This document shows positions 60,197 to 64,000 of a DNA stretch of 64,000 bases, one piece after another. The stretch is from NCBI GenBank assembly GCA_025558095.1, contig JAIVFI010000012.1, positions 186,001 to 250,000 on the forward strand, in the 5' to 3' direction. Each line of letters starts with the position of its first letter. Positions within the stretch are counted from its first letter, which is position 1. Made by a program: the position numbers and the translations under genes. Under the pieces are notes generated by a model. It worked only from the letters and a program-made list of their open reading frames with translations, ran no database searches and had not been told where the DNA came from. The DNA comes from Hyaloraphidium curvatum (taxonomy: Eukaryota; Monoblepharomycota; Hyaloraphidiomycetes; Hyaloraphidiales; Hyaloraphidiaceae).

Positions 60197-61798
60197 ATGG
60201 ACTCGCTGCTGACGCCCGGAGAATGGCTCGTGGTCCTTCCGGCGCCGCCGAGTTCCGGGGAATCGGGCCTGCCCGCCGTGTCCCCGCCGCCAGGCGACCC
60301 CGCCGCCGCCGCGCGCGACGCATCCCCGCTGACGCGGGCCAAGTTCCTCCGCCTGCTCGCGCCGCTGCCGGCCCTGCGCCTGAAGGCGCGGCTCAGCTTC
60401 GCCGTGCAGCCGCTGATCGACCTCGGCGCGTTCCGCCAGATGTTCTACGCCGCGGCGTCGTGCGCCATGTTCGCGGGAAACTGGGTGTTCAACGACGGGC
60501 GGTTCGGCACGCGGCAGCTGGTCGCGGGAACGATCGCGTACGCCGTGTCGAGCTTTGGGGTCACTCTCGCGCTGGTGGCATCCCTGGCTGTCGCTGCGGC
60601 CATGGAAAGGAGCTATGCGTACAGCTCTTGGCGCGTTCTTGCCCCGGCGCGCTCGGGTGGCGGGCGGAAGAAGGTCCACGGAGCAGAGGAGACCCTGGAC
60701 GACCACGCTTTTGCGGGGCTGGCGAGGTGGCTCGACCTCGCCGGCGCATCTGCTCGGGATGGCTCCCCGGCCCAAGAGGAGGGCGCCCGGGACGCCGGCA
60801 AACCGCTTCCGCACCTCCTGAGGCACATTCCTTTCGACAAGCTCTGCCCGTGCCCGGCTCCCGGCTGCGCGGGGCAGCTCCCGTCCCACATCGAGCTGAC
60901 CGAGATGCTCGTCACGTTTTCCATCGCCTCCTGCTTCGGCCTCGCCCTCTGGCTCACCGCCCAGTTCTCCCCGATATTCACCTTTGCTGCGCGGTCCTGG
61001 AGCACACCCTGGTTCTGCGCTCTGTTCGCTGTTTCCCTGCTCGCCATGCTCGGATGGAACGTCGTCTCGACCCTCGCCATGGGGATGTACAACTTTGGCA
61101 ACGTCCGCCTGGAGCTGCGGGTGCAGCACCGGGCGACCACCGTTGCACTCGGCGACCTGATCGCGGGCTACCGCGGTGCCGTGGAAGCTGCGGCCGCCGG
61201 TCTCCCGTACGCCGATCCCGGCGTTGATGCTCCGCCTTCCGCGGCGTACTACGGCCTCCAGTCGCTCCTGATTTCCAGGCTGGATCGCCGCGGGAAGACG
61301 ATCACGACCTTCTCGTTGGGCGCCCTGGTCGTGGAGCTTGTTTCCGCCGCGATCAACATCGTGAGTTTCACCGATGCTTTTTGGGCACGCTTCCTCAATC
61401 TGGGCATGACCAGCTTGGAGGATCGTGCGTGACCCTCAACCAGCTCCTCTCCATCGTCTTCACCTTCATCATCGTTTCGCTGGACCTCACGACCCTCGCC
61501 TTTGCCAACTCCCAGATCGAGCAGATCACCGCCCTGCACCGCCAGGCCCGCCGCACGATGCGGGAGCTGCACGCCCTCCCCTCCCCCCCCCGCCCTGTCG
61601 CGCGCCATCGCCGCGCACATCGAGCTCCTCGGCTCCTGCACCGAGCTGGACGAGGGCCGCGCGACCCTGTTCGGGGTGCCCGTGACGTTCGGCATCGTGC
61701 GCGCGGTGGGCGTGGCGGCCTTCACGGTCGGGATCGGGCTGTGGTCCGCGCTGAGGACGAGCGTGTTCCTTACGGTGCAGAGCGTGTGCCCGTCGTAG
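60197..61798 (+). CDS. Multi-pass membrane protein, chemoreceptor-like layout
   Basis: Start 60197 (MDSLLTPGEWLVVLP). Hydrophobic helices: MFYAAASCAMFAGNWVF, VSSFGVTLALVASLAVAAA, MLVTFSIASCFGLALWLTA, FCALFAVSLLAMLGWNVV, FSLGALVVELVSAAINI, then (after an 83-nt intron 61361-61443, GTGAGT donor) LLSIVFTFIIVSLDLTTLAF, and FGIVRAVGVAAFTVGIGLW near the C-terminus. That is about seven helices, with a large loop between helices 4 and 5 and a short C-terminus, as in gustatory-receptor-like proteins. The frame breaks by one base at a C9 run (about 61582-61590) between RTMRELHAL and ALSRAIAAHIELL; stop 61796-61798. The break may be a sequencing error or a real mutation. Family assignment is inference from topology only. 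Confidence 0.6.
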
Positions 61799-62110
61799 CG
61801 TGCGTGTTGGTACCGGAACAACACGCTGCTCATGGGGACGTCCGGTGGCCCAGGCGGGACGCCAACTCGGCCCCGGCCCGCATCGCCCGCACGCCCGCAC
61901 GCCCGCCAGCACCGCCGCCCTACCCGCGTCCCCGTCCCGGTCCTCCGAAAGGTGGAACTGCCAGCACCGCGGGAGAGGAGGCGAACCTACTGCGGAACGC
62001 TCGAAACCCACCTGACGCGGAGTCCGAGCACCCGCCGAAACGGAATTAGAAATCCGCGGCCTTCAATGGCGCAGCGAACGAGATTCCATCCCGTTCGTGT
62101 GCCTGGAGGT
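61799..62110. other. Convergent intergenic gap
   Basis: 312 bp between the 3' ends of the membrane protein gene and the VOC gene. No gene or repeat recognised. Confidence 0.4.
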
Positions 62111-62548
62111 CTATGAGCCGACCGGCCGCTCCCCGAGCGCCTCGGCGAGCCGGAGCAGGTACCCGTCCGGATCCTGCACCAGGAGCTGTCGCTGCCCCCT
62201 CTCGACCTTTCCCGTACGGTACCATTTCTCCTCCGGCTCCATGAACAACGGCCAGCCCGCGGCGGCGAGGCGCTCCAGCACCGGCCCGACCGCGGGGACA
62301 AAGATCTGCAGGTTGACCCCGCGCCCCAGGGGCGGCTCCAGGGGTCCCGTCACCCAGTTCCTTCTGTCGGAGCTGCGCGCCTCCAGCATCACCTGCGCGC
62401 CGGCGAGGTCCAGGAACGCGAAGCCATCCTCGCGGCGGTCGTACAGCACTTCGAAGCCGACCAGGTCGCGCCAGAAGGCGAGGCTGCGCGCCAGGTCCGA
62501 CACGAGGAGCTCGGGGACGAGCGGGGCCAGCGCGATGCCCGCGGGCAT
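62111..62548 (-). CDS. Glyoxalase-fold (VOC) protein, bleomycin-resistance type
   Basis: 145 residues from ATG 62548 (MPAGIALAPLVPELLVSDLA). The vicinal-oxygen-chelate layout is clear in two beta-alpha-beta-beta-beta halves: LVSDLARSLAFWRDLVGFEV, FAFLDLAGAQVMLEAR, then NLQIFVPAVGPVLERLAAAG and QRQLLVQDPDGYLLRLAEAL. LLVQDPDGYLLR is the usual C-terminal signature. Single exon, stop 62111. It resembles bacterial bleomycin-resistance/fosfomycin-type dioxygenase-superfamily proteins, so horizontal origin is plausible. Substrate unknown. The frame is open further upstream to 62845, but that part is low-complexity. Confidence 0.8.
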   Translation of the reverse strand: MPAGIALAPLVPELLVSDLARSLAFWRDLVGFEVLYDRREDGFAFLDLAGAQVMLEARSSDRRNWVTGPLEPPLGRGVNLQIFVPAVGPVLERLAAAGWPLFMEPEEKWYRTGKVERGQRQLLVQDPDGYLLRLAEALGERPVGS

Positions 62549-62867
62549 TGCTCGAGGGAGGCGTTGGAACGAAAGGAATCGCGGGGAGCGCGCGAGGGCC
62601 GTCCCGGCTCGAGGCCAATCGCAGCAGTTCGCCGGCGGTGGCTCAACTCGGCCTCGCACGGGTGGCAGGAGGAAACAAAAGACGCGTTCAGCTCGCGCGG
62701 CAAGAGGCAGCGGACGCGATGGGGCCGGTCGTCGGGACGGAAGACGGGAACGCGGCCTGCTTCGCCACCAGTCAGCTGCGATGGAATGACCTTCGGATCC
62801 CGACGAAAACGCCCCCGAGATCCGCATTCGGCCGTCGACATTCATTCATTGTACAGGAACACGCCCG

Positions 62868-63829
62868 TTAGTCGTAGGCCCCCTGCTTGTGATCCCCCAG
62901 CAGCCTCCTCTGCCTCGGGTTCGCGTGCTCCACGACGTGCGGCGCAAACTGCCACCGCATGTACGGGCTGAACTGCTGCGCGACCACGCGGCGGCCGTAG
63001 TGGTTCTGCAGGAGGTAGCGCACGCCCTCGGAGGTGTTGATGCCGCCGCTGTGCCAGAGCTCGGAGCGGAAGAAGAGCACGTCGCCGGCCTTGACGAGGA
63101 CGGGTTCGAGGCCTGGGGCGGCGGGCGGCGGTCAGTGCCCGCGCATGGGTGGACGGCGGCCCGAGCAGACCAACCTCTGCCCCGCCAGGTGATCGGCTTC
63201 TCGAACCGCTCCCTGACGCGGTAATCCCGCCCCGGAACCAAGGAGCGCCCGCTCTTGTGGGAACCGGGAATGACGTACGTCGGCGCCTGTGCCTCGCTGT
63301 CCACATCCGACAGGTAAAAGTGCGCCGTGCACAGCATCACGGGCAGCTTCACCCTCCCCGCCACGAGCAGCTCCTCCGGCGCCCCCTCCCCCGCCGCGGA
63401 ATCGAAGAACACGCGGTCCGTGTGCGGGTTCGCGCCGTCGTGGCCCTTCCGGCTGCGCCAGGCCGATTGGCCGATGGCGTGGCAGTCGGATCCCATCGCG
63501 GCTTCGGCGAGGGAGACGACGGGCTCGCGGTCGAGGAGGTCGAGGAAGACGCGGTCCCGGTTGAAGACGCACTTGTAGTGGTCCGTCGGGCCGGTGAGAT
63601 GGCGGTCCCAGGCGAAGCCGGAGAGGCGGTCGATGGCGTCGCGCAAATCGGAGCATTCCGCGGGGGTCAGCACGCCGGGGACGAGGGCGAAGCCGTCCGC
63701 GTGGAGGGCGTCCAGCATGGCCGCGACGTCCGAGTGGTCGAATGTGCGCTGGAGGTAGCGGAACTCGCCGCCCGAGACGTGAGAGCGCACCGCGTCGAGG
63801 CGCGAAAGGGCGGGGGGGTCGCGGTCCAT
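62868..63829 (-). CDS. Phytanoyl-CoA dioxygenase family protein
   Basis: Non-haem Fe(II)/2OG oxygenase of the PhyH type. ATG 63829 (MDRDPPALSRLDAVRSHV). MLDALHADGFALVPGVLTPA is the typical PhyH start; AIGQSAWRSRKGHDGANPHT followed by DRVFF supplies the HxD iron pair; VMLCTAHFYLSDVDSE and PTYVIPGSHKSGR follow. A GT-AG intron near 63115-63170 joins GRG|LEPVLVKAGDVLFFRSEL, and WHSGGINTSEGVRYLLQNHY contains the distal histidine. Ends GDHKQGAYD, stop 62868-62870. About 300 residues, complete. Function beyond 2OG-dependent oxidation not assigned. Confidence 0.85.
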
Positions 63830-64000
63830 CGTGACCCAGGAAGACAGGAGCGGCCCGGAATCCGAACACCCGCGATTTGGTCGATTCTCTCGCAAGTCTA
63901 GCGACGCGCCGATGAGCGAACTGTGCCTGACACCGGCGGGAGACAGGAAAGCGGGCCAACTCGAGATTCGATTTAGGGATTTCCCGCCCAACGCAAGCGC

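Noticed and set aside
59342-61129. A 595-codon minus-strand ORF
   Set aside because: Spans the complement of the membrane protein gene and an alternative frame of the NTF2-like gene; no consistent protein pattern.
1-64000. Bacterial or phage origin of the window
   Set aside because: Widespread GT-AG introns with branch sites, Zn2Cys6 and GT71/GT32 families and PTS1 targeting show a eukaryotic nuclear genome despite several bacterial-like enzymes.

Overview
The window is nuclear DNA of a eukaryote with a very GC-rich, gene-dense genome, most likely a fungus and probably an early-diverging (chytrid-like) one. Most protein genes are broken by short GT-AG introns of about 50-85 nt with CTGAC/GCTAAC-like branch sites. 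The gene content also points to a fungus: a Zn2Cys6 transcription factor, MNN1-like (GT71) and OCH1-like (GT32) glycosyltransferases, a UPF0658-like Golgi protein, several P450s and an aspartate kinase. There is no operon structure and no bacterial ribosome-binding-site logic. Species assignment is inference only.

Layout. 0.3-3.1 kb: a multi-exon gene I do not recognise. 3.1-10.2 kb: mostly decayed or intergenic DNA, with an HMG-box-like acidic nuclear protein gene and a dead reverse transcriptase. 10.2-13.7 kb: aspartate kinase, convergent with an isopenicillin-N-synthase-like 2OG-Fe(II) oxygenase. 13.9-26.6 kb: two nearly identical propionyl/acetyl-CoA synthetase genes in inverted orientation. 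They enclose an MNN1-like mannosyltransferase, a glutaminase divergent from a Zn2Cys6 regulator, and an ankyrin-repeat protein. The second synthetase copy carries a net 10-nt deletion that breaks a conserved stretch.

27-36.5 kb: an oxidative/detoxification group made of a TfdB-like phenol hydroxylase, a P450, a Baeyer-Villiger monooxygenase and a GST-like protein. A small RGG-rich/coiled-coil gene lies inside it and shares its C-terminal module with the ankyrin protein. 36.5-41 kb: a patchwork with a 330-bp direct duplication of a glycosyltransferase 3' end, a kinase C-lobe fragment, a malate-synthase-like fragment, a secreted Cys-rich protein and the intact GT32 gene. 41-52.3 kb: UPF0658-like membrane protein, epoxide hydrolase, TMEM53/PaxU-like hydrolase, sterol-desaturase-family hydroxylase, omega-hydroxylase-type P450, an RS-domain protein and a peroxisomal (SKL) enoyl-CoA hydratase. 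Several of these fit lipid oxidation.

53-59 kb: a cell-surface/secreted protein region invaded by a non-LTR retrotransposon. It holds a Thr-rich secreted protein built from tandemly duplicated exon-intron units (259-bp period), a secreted Cys-rich protein with a TTWFTDRP-type domain, a 5'-truncated copy of the Thr-rich gene, and three copies of one retrotransposon 3' tail. 59-64 kb: a two-repeat NTF2-like protein, a multi-pass membrane protein with a chemoreceptor-like layout, a glyoxalase-fold (VOC) protein and a phytanoyl-CoA dioxygenase.

All exon boundaries were inferred by eye from frame changes and GT-AG sites, so individual junctions may be off. I saw no convincing tRNA, rRNA or CRISPR array.
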